Both the position numbers and the translations under genes were made by a program. The notes under the pieces are model-generated. The model saw only the letters and a program-made list of their open reading frames with translations. It was not told where the DNA came from and searched no databases. This document shows, piece after piece, positions 11,501 through 23,100 of a DNA stretch of 51,909 nt. The stretch comes from Porogramme epimiltina. Its lineage: Eukaryota; Basidiomycota; Agaricomycetes; Polyporales; Polyporaceae. The stretch covers positions 1 through 51,909 of the forward strand of contig FTLJ01000914.1 in the NCBI GenBank assembly GCA_900155495.1, read 5' to 3'. Position 1 is the first letter of the stretch. Every line of letters starts with the position of its first letter.

Positions 11501-13341
11501 GTGATCGATAATTGACCGGAAAGCTACATTACATCGCTTAATTAACTACGAGGACCATAATGCAAGTGGGAACCTAACCTTCAAGCAGGGTTCCATGTGG
11601 TGCCTTGCGCCGCTTGAGAACCGCCACTCTCATCCATCGAAGCTGCTGGTACTCGGCTGATGACTAGCCGGCAGTGAGGACGGAATAATAATAGTCATTC
11701 CGACGACTTACAGGATCCAGCGAACAGTCCGCCGATTCAATGAGCTCCTGTAGGGATGCTTCTGCCCTGGCCAGATTCTCTAAGTCTTGTGAAGACGACA
11801 AGTAGTATGCACGCGCTAGTCGCACGGGGGCGTCATTTCGAGGACATTCAAGCGAGGAATCTGTCTTCACTTACTCAAGCTTCGGAGAATTGATCGCTAG
11901 AGCCATTGCTACGTGAGACTCGTTCAATATGACGTACGGGAAGGCATACCTTCAGCTGCTTTTCGCCGGTGTCCACCGCATCTTCAAGCGGCTCGATGAT
12001 CACAAATGCGCGTTGGATCCACTTGATAGAATCCTGTGTCCTGGTTCCCGGTGGACTCTCCGCTGTGCTGGATTTCAAAATATCTTTTCCTATATACAAA
12101 ACTTTGGCGGATAGCGTCCTCCGCTTGAGGCGCTACCATCAATTTGTATTCAGCAGTGAAAGTTCAACGAATACACACATCGGATGGGGTCAGGAGGGTA
12201 AAGTATCGATCGTTCTCTAGATAGCTGTGTGACAGCATTTCCACAGACGACAAGCAGGGGCGTACCTGTCATTTTTTCCAGCATGAAATCGGCCACGCCA
12301 ACATTGCCTTCCCCCCATGCCTGCCATTTGTGTCAGGCAACATCACGAGGAAAGGAGTGATCAGCGCTGCTCACGGCTTCCATTCGGCTTGAGTAGTACA
12401 AGATGGCCGCGCGGGCCCTGGCCTGGCCATTCGCGCCCAGTGGGTCTTCAGCGGCCCGCAGGAGTTCTTCATACTGTGCATGGGTTTAAAGTTCACATGT
12501 GCACAAATAAGGGCTCATGGGGCAAACCCAAGTTTCTGGACTGACCTTAGCCGCTGAACTCAAAACACTGGCGGCGAGTGCGAATTCGCCGACATCTAAG
12601 CGTGAGCATTCGGGTATTAGGGCATGGCGTGGTCCTGTGGAGTCATGCGTAATGGATGAGAGGTATGCCGACACTCACCCGCCAAGCTCGCGCCCGCCTT
12701 GCTGGCAAGCTGAAGCACATGGATGAGGGCTGGTGGGAAACCGAAGCCATGTAACGCCGTCGGAGTGTGGAGTAGGAGAAAATAATTGTTGCGTACATTC
12801 TATTCCGGACTTGTGGTCCGTTCCGGCTTCGATAAGACGGAAACCGGCAAGCCTGACTGATGTTCCCATCCAAAGTTGGATGAACGGGGAAAACGGGAGT
12901 AAAAGGAGACGCACGGGCTGCGCAGAAGGAGCGATAACTGTCGTCTTGGATGTCTCTTTGAGCGACTGACGCGTTCCAAAGGGCGACACCTATTGAGACC
13001 ACGTTGAACGATCTAGGCACGAAGAGCGTGAGGCCGGAACAGACCTTCACGGTCCAATTCGTCCGCTCGGCGCAACCAGTCGTCATTCCTGGCACGCGGG
13101 CGACGCTTAGAGAGCGATTCGGTGAGGGCGGAAAGCTGGAGAAGATCCGTGCGGATGGAAGCCCAGTCTGGGTGCGCGTCATTGAGTTTGGGTTTGATTC
13201 TGGCGAGGGCGGCTGGACGGACGGGGTGGGGTGAGCTCCGAGGAGGGGGATGGAGGGGATCAGAAGGGGGTACGGACATTGAATGCTGCTGTATGCGCTG
13301 CGGGAATCGGGGGAGGGCTTTCTCTTCCTGCTCTCGGCCAT
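8533..13341 (-). CDS. SPO22: Meiosis protein SPO22/ZIP4-like (TPR, ZMM crossover factor)
   Basis: Zip4/Spo22 (TEX11 in mammals) is a nuclear TPR scaffold of the ZMM group that promotes synapsis and class I crossovers. The gene has many small exons. Recognisable blocks from N to C are ELDREG joined to VALWNASVAQRD (about 12960-13030), AQLLWQFGDRHYHAKRWSE followed by ALCYIQCGEHAQA and IRRCPSADAATYYV (10740-11000), KMLLLATRLASERG (10550), and DISWFWRTAYNTAVQGCSGW (10100). The C-terminus has ERHWLMGTAYNTGIECL, DDAKRWFESATAVCRFVPDG and, after a last intron, ISNTYAQLLTRYSH with stop at 8533. The WFWRTAYN and RWFE..T.VCRFVP blocks are typical of the fungal family. The start is uncertain: ATG 13341 (MAESRKRKPSPDSR, then an intron ending near 13219) or ATG 13279 in another frame. 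The promoter is shared with the divergent gene at 13601 and carries an ACGCGT array. Confidence 0.9.
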
Positions 13342-13600
13342 CGTTGCGCCGTGTTCGCGGGTGTGGTCGCCGTCGTCGCCGTTGTGGAGGAAGCCTGGAG
13401 GGAGGCGGCCCCGAAGGCGCGTGACGAGACGCGTAACGAGACGCGTAACGAGACGCGTAACAGAACGCGTAACAGGACGCGTAACAGGACGCGTCTGGGT
13501 CACGCCGTGGGGGTGTGCCGTGGGTCGTGGGCGCTGGACGGCGGGCGGCTAGGAAGAGGTGCCCGCGGGGTGGGCAGAGGCGACGTCGGCGACGACGAGC
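13342..13600. promoter_or_regulatory. Bidirectional promoter between the SPO22-like gene and the small membrane protein gene
   Basis: This holds 259 bp between divergent ATGs (13341 minus, 13601 plus). It is GC-rich and contains an ACGCGT tandem array (separate entry). Its length leaves no room for a gene, so both directions are likely controlled from here. If translation of the meiotic gene starts at 13279 instead, the region is 321 bp. Confidence 0.7.
13417..13494. repeat. 12-bp tandem array with six perfect ACGCGT (MCB-like) boxes
   Basis: ACGCGT occurs at 13429, 13441, 13453, 13465, 13477 and 13489, each exactly 12 bp from the next, in units like gacgcgtaacga and gacgcgtaacag. A degenerate seventh box, GCGCGT, sits in phase at 13417. 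ACGCGT is the MluI cell-cycle box bound by the APSES factor Mbp1 in MBF in ascomycete yeasts. The array lies 76-153 bp upstream of the meiotic ATG and 107-184 bp upstream of the divergent ATG. The motif is palindromic, so it can serve both. Binding by a basidiomycete MBF is inference. Confidence 0.8.
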
Positions 13601-14161
13601 ATGTCCTCCGAAGCCACCCCACCTGCCCGGCTCCCGCTCGACGCCGTCGCCGCGGCCACACGGGTGCGTTTATCTCCCTGCGCCGCCCAGCCCCCTCTCA
13701 CCGCTCACGGGCGAGACAGCAAGCGCAGCGCGACGGAGCCTTCGCTGGCCTATCCTCGGGCCTAGTCAGTGGTGCGTCCCGTCTTCCCCCCAGGGCCCCC
13801 TTCCCGTCATCCGCCGCCGCCGCCTGCCGCCCGCCGTCCGCCGCGCACGGTGCGCCCTGCGAGCCCCAGCCTGACCGCCGTCTCCGCACATGTAGCCATC
13901 CTAGGATCGAAGCTCTTCCGCCTCAACCGAAACGCCACCATCCTGTGCGCCGTAGGTGAGCTTCCACACACAGCTTCCCCTTCCCTCGTCCCGCCCTCCC
14001 TTCTCCACAATCTAACGGCCCCTTTCATCCCAGTCACCGGCGTTGCCTCCGGTTATCAGTTCACGCAAGGGTTCCTCGCGACCAACATGGCCCATCTCGC
14101 CGCAGAAAAGGCTAGGCTTGACAAGCTCGCCGCCGAGCAGGATCCATCTAACGGTTTCTGA
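13601..14161 (+). CDS. Small conserved fungal membrane protein, function unknown (110 aa, 4 exons)
   Basis: Exons 13601-13663, 13720-13775, 13870-13955 and 14034-14161 join in frame to 110 residues. It starts MSSEATPPARLPLDAVAAATR and runs through GAFAGLSSGLVSGALTAVSA, HVAILGSKLFRLNRNATILC and VVTGVASGYQFTQGF to a hydrophilic tail, AHLAAEKARLDKLAAEQ. Two or three glycine/alanine-rich hydrophobic stretches (about residues 25-45, 60-72 and 72-85) suggest a small multi-pass protein. The GLxSG...GSK..RLNRN...GV.SGY.FTQ pattern resembles small proteins I have seen in other agaricomycetes without a function. A mitochondrial or ER location is possible but unsupported. The upstream promoter is shared with the meiotic gene. 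Exon 3's acceptor is the least certain junction: another acceptor gives a 22-bp intron, too short. Confidence 0.75.
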
Positions 14162-17100
14162 CCGTCCTTGTCTGTCTGACGCGGCCCGTCTGTACAGCCC
14201 GCGCTTGCAATCCACGGTCTAAAGGCCATTACACAGCTCGATTAACACGGTGAGGATACCGCGTGCTCCCGTGCCTATCACGGTTTTACCCCCTTATCGT
14301 CGCCTTATTGTCTCCGCAACCATTAATATTGCGTCTGACCGACAAAGTTATCTCGAAGCTTCGTTCATTCCCCAGCACATGAGAATCCGCACGGATCCGG
14401 TCTCGCCGTCGCCCGCACTGGGCCATGCCAACAGCCTCCGGACTCTCCGAGCGCGCGCCGCTCTCGGTGCCACACCACAACACGCCCAAGGCCGAAACCT
14501 GCCGTGGTCCAGCCTTCCAGCGTGCCACTCGCCCGACGGCCTGCCACCCCGCGTCCGTGTCAGAAGCCCAAATATTGACTTGGCACCCAGATATCCAGAT
14601 ACCATACCCTTGTTTTATGAACGTCTAATCCTAATACAGACATTCCTTTTGTCTCCCACGGCAGGACCGGCGCGCATCCTTCCATCCAACATCCCATCCG
14701 ACCCAACCACGCTCGCAACTGTGGTGACTGGTCGGCGCTGGAGTGGCGGAAGCTTGCTGTGTGCTTCGCGTCCCGCGCTGTCCCACACACCTCGGCTAAC
14801 GCCAAGTGTGCTGCAGGAACGATGACAAGGGGTGCTCAATGGACCTTGCGACTGCGCGATATCGACGATGACGGCCCCTTTTGCAGTCGACCGCTTCTCT
14901 AGCTCTCCGACGACCGCCACGTCGCCTTCGGCGCGTAGCGGCTTTCCGTACCTTCCCGCGGTGGACCCTTCTACATAGCACGATGTCCAGTTCAACCTCG
15001 GACAGGGTGGGCGGCTCATCGCACCTTCGGTAAGTTTTCACCCCGCACAGGTCGGAGAGCTGGCGTGGGTGGTGAGCCACTTTCCTCCCGTCGCCCAAGT
15101 CGGTGGCAAGCTCTTGCAGACAGGTCCCTGTTCGCTCCCGTTTCATCGACGGTGATGGCGCGCAGTAAGAGGAGACGACCGTCAGTTAATGCTGCACCGA
15201 GAATTATGCATCTCCATCTACGTTTCCGACACCGGCATCGGAGGAGAGGTGAATACCTCACATGGTCCAAATCCAGAGACAGCGGTGGCGGGGCTATACT
15301 TACGTCGGGTGGTATAGACACCACGTTCGTGAGGACGTAACCCCGTTCTGATCACGGATTGAAAGGAGATATATATGTCAGGTCGCGCGGGGAAACACTT
15401 GCGGCGTATGATGTCCGCGTCATACTTGTTGCCTCGGTGGGGCTGTTCTAGGCGCGACAGGACGATATGATATACCTTAGCTGGGATGTTCGCAGAGGGC
15501 GTGGTGGGGGTGGGGAGGCGGAGCTCACGCCAGCGCATGCGAGGGGCTGTCGTGATCGTATCTCGTGCAACCTGCCAGAGAGGGACGCACAGGCCCATGC
15601 CCGTTGCGATCGCTGCTGCGGGCGAGTACATATGCGGCTACTAACACGCTGACGGTGGTGTTAACAGTGGAACACATGCTGGACCGCGTGAGCGGCGATT
15701 TGGAATGAATAGTTAGTGAGAGATGGGCAGATTGGGCGAGGCTCAAGCACCTTCCAGTTGATGGTTCGATGGTCTGATCTTCCTGCAACCCCGCGCGCGG
15801 GCCAGCGATCCTCCTCGCCCCAGTGCTGAGTAGTAAGCCTCTGGACGTTCTGTTCATCGTTGATCGTTCGAACATCGCCCGGTGACTACAAGCACTGACT
15901 TTGCTCCGCTCTCTCGGCGCGTCGGGCGCTGAGAACCGACCTCCTGATTCCTCGCCTCCTTCGAAAGCCAGCCGGAACTACGCACGCGAGGAATTTTCGC
16001 AATACGCTTTCCGCTTAGCTATAAGTTCATGTTCGCCGAGGTTAATGATGTACACCACGGCCTAGATCTCGATGGGCGGATATCCTCAGGAGTCCTCCCA
16101 TTGTCGCGTGCTCTTCCCACGCGACATCAAATCCCGCCATGTTCCTGTGGTGTGGAGAGGAGCTCTCAGGGGCGTCTCAGGCAGGTACTCAGTGGCCGAG
16201 GAACAACACCACCACGGCGAACACGTATGCATATGGACGCAGAATCTTGTCGCACACTGCGGAACCCGGATCGTGGCCCTGGGGGCGTAGGCTTAAGCTT
16301 GGAGCGCGGAATGCGTGGCGGTCGGACAAGCTCGAGTCAGTTGTGAGACTCACGTAACCGCCAGAACACCCCATCTTGCCGGGACGTCTCAGGAGAAGGG
16401 AAGGAACAACGCCCCGAACATTTCCGCGCATCTGGCGCTGCGAGTTGCGCATACAGCGCTGATGACACACACCGCGCACGCACACACGGATTCGAAGAGG
16501 TGGTATGCGTTCATGTGCAGCCGTCCGCCCCTGGGAGCGCTAGATCGCCCGACTCACGCCCCTCCGACTGCTAGCGTAGATACGGAACGCGGAGCTCATC
16601 CGAGGTGCCGGAGCCCGGCTCAGCCGTCCTGGGGCTCTTCGCGAGGGGCTGAGCGCGAGGGGCGGCTGGGAGGGGGGCGCCGCACTGGGCCCGCCCGGAC
16701 TGGACCGCGCGAGCATCATTCCGCTCGCGGGGCGGGACGTGCTATGGGGCGCACGCCTCTGGTCCCTAATATCGACCTCCCCATGATTGTCGTCCGCGCC
16801 GCGCCCCACGTGTCCCTATGTCAGCCCCCTGTGCGCACGGAATGGGGCCACGGCCCGCTGGGCGCGTCACCCCGCCCTCCGGATGCGAGGCCAGGGGGCG
16901 AGGAAACATTTACGCGGAGAGGGGCGCGCGCGGCATATGCTCGTGGGCTCGCGCTTCGGAGTCGTCGGCGTCGTGATATGCGCATGCGGACGGGCCCGTG
17001 GCATCGAGTGCTAGTACGGGTATTGGCACGTTGCCTCGGACTAGTCTGTGTTGGGGAGGCCGCCGCGGTGAGTCGACCGTCGGTCATCGACGCGGTCGCG

Positions 17101-17954
17101 ACGATCTAGATGTCCGTGCACCTGCGCTGGGCCGGGCTGCCTGTGCAAATTTGCGCGTTTGAGCTACGCACCGACGCAGAATTTGTGGGGTCGCAGGGCG
17201 GTGGCGGGTGGGGGCGACGGCGGCTCACATTCACCACGGTAGCCACGTCCGCTAATTGAGTGGTGGCGGCGCATCTCGTGCGGCCTGCGCCTGCATTGTC
17301 GGCGCGCGCGATGGCCGCGGTTGTTCGCCGCGGGGCGTTCCCCCGAGGCCGGCCTTCCGTTCTTTAGGGCCCGGCGGATGACCACAGCAATGTGGGCATG
17401 ACGCACGAGCGCGCGCGAGCTCGAGAGGCGATCTGCAGCGGGTTGATGTAACCACGCATCCCATCTCGGATGCCCACCGCGGCGTATCGGTTCAAGAAAT
17501 CTCACTCCAGGGCCGCCGCACATCGCCCGCGCAGACGGTGATTGATGACCTTTCCCACTCGACGCACGCCCAGCTTCGTTCTGTTTCGAGACGTTGCGAT
17601 TGATTGCTCGTGGCAGAAGACAGCACAACGTGCAACATGACAAACGGGGCGCGGGTGCGGGCGCATGAACGGGACCTGTGCGAGGGGTGATGCGAGAATG
17701 TGTATGCGGCGTGACAACGAATATGCAGTGAGAATGCGAAATGCAAACGGAACCAGAGTGGAACAACTACAATGCACAATGGGCGAGGAGGGCAGTGCGG
17801 GACATGGTGGACATGAGCGTGGACGGTGAATGCAGTTGGTACGTACAATATGCGATGCGGTAATAAGTGATATGTGCTGTGCGTAGTAGTCCATGGACGC
17901 CCCAAAGCGTTCTAAACTGAAGATAATGTACTACTATATGGCACCCAAAGGTGA
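14162..17954. other. 3.8-kb GC-rich stretch without a recognised gene
   Basis: Both flanking genes have their 3' ends here, so it need not contain a promoter, yet it is long for this compact genome. On the minus strand between about 15900 and 14820 there are stretches such as AIATGMGLCVPLWQVARD and GYVLTNVVSIPPDVSIAP. They are bounded by plausible GT and AG sites and could be exons of an unrecognised or decayed gene. No continuous model could be built. From 16400 to 17160 frames on both strands are low-complexity Arg/Ala/Pro. Confidence 0.4.
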
Positions 17955-20130
17955 TTATACTTGCCGCCCGCGCACCCTGTAATAATGCGGGGTCGGGTCT
18001 GGCGTTAATGTAGTGTAGAAGTGCACGCCCGGGGGACCCGCGTTCGCAAACGGTGCCGAAGGGATGGTCGAGCTGTGGGGCGCCTGGTGCTCGATTTGGA
18101 TGGGGGGAAGTTGCATGGGCTCCGACATCTGCACGTCCGAGGGGTACTGCCAGCTTTGTGAGACCTCCGAGAACGGCGGTAGCACAGGCTGAGGAGCGTG
18201 GACGTGCGAGTGTGTCTCGTACGGGCTGGCAGACGCGGACTGCACGACCATCGGCATCGCCGGCGGGTAACGAATCGCATGAGCGGTGGGCGGCGGGGCC
18301 TGGTGGTAGCGGAGACGAGCTTTGCGTGTGCGCCGCTCCTCCTCGGACTCCATCGGCGACCCGGCCAGAGAGTAGAAGTACAAGTGCTACAAAGGTAGTT
18401 AGCATCATGGTAGCGCACACAACAATAGACCGACGGCGAACCTGTGGCACTGTGGGAGGACGTTGGTCGTCCATCCGGTAGGCAGACACCAGTGTCCGCG
18501 GGTACTCCTCGGGGCGGACTGCCGGCCACGCCGGTGCAGACGAAGCGTCGACCGGGGAGGCACCGAGCGACAACTTGGAGAAAGACTGGAGGGACTCGAG
18601 AGGCGATGCAGAGCTCTCCCGCGAGTGCGCGTGTGCGGTGGGCTGCGGGATATCCAGGGACAGGCCTTGCATGCGCCTGGCCACTTGCGCCGGCGGTTGC
18701 TGGGCGGCAGAAGGGAATGACGCGGAAGTAGGGGAGAAGGCGTCTGAGGCTGTGCGCTTGCACCCAGCGGGGACCTCGGACCGGGCGGGGGAGGGGTATG
18801 CGGGTGAATGATGAGCGGGTTGCGGTTGCGGTTGCGGCGGGGGGACGGTGAGACGGTGGGATTGCGGATAGGAGGGTGGGTGGGAGGCAGCACATATGGA
18901 GGCGCGGCGCGGAGAAGACGACCGGGCGCGGTGTGACGGCGCACGTGACACAGAGAGATGAGCGTGTCTGTGACACTGGGGACGCGCCAGGTGCGATGCA
19001 CGAACGGAGCAACGCGACCGCTGCCAGTGTTTGGAGTCTTTCTCCTTGGCCATGACAAGACCGGTGAGGAGGTTGACCCATGACTCGTACGTCGGCTTGT
19101 TCACGTAGAGGTCAAAGTCGATGCCCATCAAGAACTCCCTCTCCATCCTGTTCACCTCCGCAAGCTCAATGCCCGACACCTCCGACCACGTCTTGTTGGT
19201 GTACGTGTTGCTGAGAACGAAAGGGTGAGCTTGTGGACGCGAAACGGAAAGGAAAGACGCGCTTACTCGTCCACAAACTTGTTCGCAAGCATGAGCGCAG
19301 CGATGGCGACCCGGTACTCGCTGCCGGCCTGCCCGGAGGTGAAAGGATTACGCGCTTTGAGGCGGTAGATGTAGTTTAGGGACAATACGATGACAGACTG
19401 GCTGACTTGGGTCGTCTCCAATACTTTTTGGATGAAACGCACGAAGGACGGAGAGACGGAGAACTGGAGGAGAGCGGTGGACGAGTTGCTGTGTGGTGAG
19501 AAGGCGGCGTGCTGCGTGGACGCGACACGGTTGCGCTTCGAGGGGGAGGAAGAAGAGTTCGAGAGGGTGGAGAACCAGAGGTAACAAATCATCTCGCATG
19601 TCTTCTCCGCGATGAAGCGAGAGGAGCGGTGCGAGTCGCTACCAAACCAGTCAAGAGAGTAGGAAGTGGAGGCAAACACGTCTTCTGGAAGCTCTTGCTG
19701 AGACGAGGAAGGGGAAGGCTCGAGAGAACGAGATGGTGGAGGAACAAAGACGGAAGGTAGGCGATATGAGGGGGTGGAGAACTTGGTGTTCCAATGATCA
19801 TAGTCATCCGCAGGAGGGGTCACTTTGGAGAGGAATGAGGAAGAGGACACGCGCAAGGGAAGAGGAGTACGCACCTGGCGAGTGTCGCGAAATGCCACGG
19901 TCGAAGTAGGATATTGGGGGGAGGACGGTGGGCGTATGTGAGTGCGAGACAAGGACGCGTCTTTGAGGAGCTGTGGAGAGGGGAGGGGTGAGGGGAGCAT
20001 CGGACTTTGTTGGCCTCCAGTTGCTCCAGGAGGTGGGGAAGTCGAGGGGAAGAGGGAGGGCGGCGGCAGACATTGGCGAAGAGTGTGGCGAAGGAGGGAG
20101 GGAGGGGCGAGCGTAAGAAGCGTGCAGCAT
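17955..20130 (-). CDS. PHO85-type (Pcl-like) cyclin, 670 aa, 4 exons
   Basis: Exons 20130-19875, 19822-19267, 19210-18442 and 18386-17955 join in frame, with introns of 52, 56 and 55 bp. The cyclin box (about residues 205-320) spans exons 2 and 3: FVRFIQKVLETTQVSQSVIV, LNYIYRLKAR, YRVAIAALMLANKFVDDNTY, TNKTWSEVSGIELAEVNRME and REFLMGIDFDLYV. The LMLANKF.DDNTYTN.TW...G pattern and the one-turn REFL...F.L motif are those of Pcl cyclins, which activate the Pho85/CDK5-like kinase in nutrient sensing, morphogenesis or the cell cycle. Both the roughly 200-residue head and the 330-residue tail are Ser/Pro-rich and likely disordered. ATG 20130 was chosen because only its frame joins to VTPPADDYDHWNTK through a consensus intron; ATG 20000 would need no splice but reads less well. 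Which Pcl subclass it is cannot be told. Confidence 0.88.
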
Positions 20131-23100
20131 AAGTAGTAGGCGTAGAGTAGGCGAACGAACGAGCGGATGGACGAGAAGAGGACTGTATTTTAAAAATCCA
20201 GGACGGTCGCGTCGCCGCCACCTATCGCCAATAATATCTCCATTTCGGCCTCCAACCCCTAATTATTTTGACACCCCTCTGACGCCCGCACGCTCTCCGC
20301 CGTTGCGCGCACAGGGGCTCTTCCTGTCCATATCCGGGCGAGACATCTGAGATCAATCTTGGGCATCCGCTTTTCGCACCCCGCCAAACCTTGTGCATTT
20401 TCTGCTCCCTTCTTTTTCCCTCCGTCACTCGGGCATCTCCTTGTCGTCCCCGCCGGCATCACGGCAAGTTCCGCACCCCAGGGATTCCCCATAGCCTTAC
20501 CCCCATTTTCACCCTTTTCAGGAAGGTGTTGACAGATCACGTGCGGAGCGGGAAGAGCTCAAGTCCCGTGCGCGGAGGGAGTGTGCCCGGTTAGGTAGGA
20601 GAAAGGGATATGCCCACGGGGGATGGGGAGGATAATGGGTGGGAAATGGGCGTTTTGCGGTGATGGGAGGTGGAGAGGGCGCATCTGGAGGAGATCTGGC
20701 GTCGAAAGCGTGCGTCGAGTGCTGGACTCGGACTCGGACGCAGCGGCGGGCGAGGCTGGCGCGTCCTGCGAGGGCAGCCGTCGACAGCCTCCCTTGCGCT
20801 CGTTTGGGACGAGCTCGATTCGGTCGTTGTGTGCTTTGCTGCCGCCGCGCCCGCTCGCAGCCTCTCGCAGTCTCTCGCTCGGGGGCTTCAGCACATCGCG
20901 TTCTCGCCTGGCGCTTGCCCCTGCGGCTGCACCACGTCCCTCTTCCCCATTCGCCCGACCGCGCACGCCTCCTGGCTGGGCCTTCTTGATGTGCACCCCA
21001 CCCCGCCCCTCCGCTGACGCCCCTCGCGCGAGGGGCGTCCATCCATCCGTGCCATCGCCCGCGCATTTCCATTTCCTGGGCAGCCAGCATGCCCCTCGCA
21101 GAGGCTCGCTCGCAGGCGCGAAAACGCTCTCCCATGCACCTGTCCATTCTTTGCCCTCCCCCCGAGGCGCCACGCCGTCGCACTGCGACCCGTTGACGTC
21201 GCTAGCCTCTTTGCTTAGGCAGTGCTTAGTCTCCCAGAGGATGCTGATAGCCTCGTGCCCACCCCGCGGCTAATCCTCCCGTGCCTCCATTTCATTTCTG
21301 CCTCCCATATCCGGCAATTCGCCTGCCTTTCGGGGATGCCCCCCGTCGAGACAGCCGGGCGCCTCGACCGTGAGCGTGCCCAAGGCTCAGCGCTCGGCGC
21401 TCAGGCGTAGGCGCAAGCGTGGGCCTGTCCCCTGGGCGCCTCGTCGGGGCGGAGGCGTCTGCGGCCCCACAGCCAAGTCCCTAAAACGGGTTATCCGCCG
21501 CGATATGGGATAAATACCACGGACAGGGGCCGCCAGGGGTTATGTGGCCCACAAGTGGCTGCGGGGAGACATATCGCCGCGCCCACCACTGCGGCGAACG
21601 CGCTCGCTCGTGCTTGTGCGATGCTTGTGCGATGCTTGTGCCAGATTTATTGTGTCCGTCCGCTAGCGACAGCCCGTAGACGTGTTCGTCCTCCGTGCTT
21701 CCGTGCCGGAAAACGATCTCCCATCAGCCCCAAACGCGCCCCCGCCCATCTTCGAGCTGAAACGGCCCATCCAACTTACCTCTTCCTTCGTAAACCCACC
21801 CGGCCGCCAACACGGGCCTCCTCCACACACACCGTCTTCCTTGACTCCCTCCTTCCGGCACTCCCCTTTCCCGCTCCCGGCTCCCATCGCCCCCCCGTCC
21901 CACCCTTGGAACCTTCGACGACACCCGTCTTCCCCTTCTGATATCCCGTCTTTCATCTCCCTCGCCCTTCACCACCACATGCCCCTTGTCCGCATTCGCC
22001 TAGTCGCTCGCCACTCCTCAGCTCCCGTTCCTTTGTATTCAGCATCCCACTCATTATGTATCATACCCTCCCCCGCGTGCCTGCCTGCGCACTAACCTCA
22101 CCCGTCTCGTCCTAATACCCACAATTAGCACACAAACCTTTCCTCCCATCGCGCTTCTCCCAGCCGCTCATATCGCCATCTCCCGATGGCACGGGCTGCA
22201 CCCCACGGCCGCCAAAACACTCCCGCACGATGATGGCGGCATTTTTTTTTCGATTCGAGATGGAGCGGTACTGCGCACGCTGCCGCCAACATGGCTTCCC
22301 AGTAGATGACAGTCGAGCGGCTGAGCTTCTGGTGAGATGAGCTCTCGCGCGCCCCTTGCTTACCTACTTATTGAGACCCGGTGAAGCACCGTGTTGATGC
22401 GTCCGAGTGGGCGACAGGCGGGGGATGCCGCGATCCAGGCCATGGCAGCATCGGGTGTTCGTACACCCCTGTCGCGCAGGCGCGTTGTCGGCCAGCATGC
22501 CAACAACAGCTGCCCTGCAGTGCCTGCCTCACCCGGTGTCTGTACGCGACCCATTCCGGGAAGAGCGGCTGCACAGGCCGTGTTCCGAAGCCAGACGCCG
22601 GCCGGAATTGATGGATGTATGCGAACAGGTCCCGGATTTGGGAATCTGGAGAGATGGCGGACTTGGGATGACTAATGCTAGTGGCCCAGCACGGCGCTGT
22701 GTGTCAATCGGAGATGGAACCTTGTCGTCATCACACATGTTTCTTTTCTCTTGTCTGTCGCCCGCCCAACGCCCGCCTCGGGTACGACGCTCCCCTCAGG
22801 TCGAATCGCCTAGCCTGGCTGCAGGGCAGCGCGGTACTCGCCGGTCGGTGAAACCAGCACGCGTCCCACAAGCACACCGACGCCCCATCAGGCACTCGTG
22901 CACTAGTCGAACGGCCCCACCTTCGCGCGCGCAGCAGCACCCATCGAGCCACTCGACGTCCATCGCGGGCCCCATCTTTGTCTCAGCCGCGGCCGCGCTC
23001 GGTGCGGACCTCGACTCGAGATGAGCCTGCGACGAACGCGGCTCCCATGCAGGGCCAGCGCAACGCGACGCTCCGAACTGCCAATCTCGCTCTGATCGTG

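Noticed and set aside
12643..13503. Long minus-strand frame with repeated RPVTR residues
   Set aside because: The repeat is just the ACGCGT promoter array read as protein. Only the inner part near 12950-13030 is coding, as an exon of the SPO22-like gene.
13772..13793. 22-bp intron in the small membrane protein gene
   Set aside because: Too short to splice; the 94-bp intron 13776-13869 keeps frame and gives a smoother protein.
19263..20000. Cyclin start at ATG 20000
   Set aside because: It would read through a consensus 52-bp intron (19823-19874). ATG 20130 with that intron removed gives an in-frame protein.
20518..21273. Overlapping frames of about 200 codons on both strands
   Set aside because: Four or five frames are open at once, typical of GC-rich DNA; none resembles a family.
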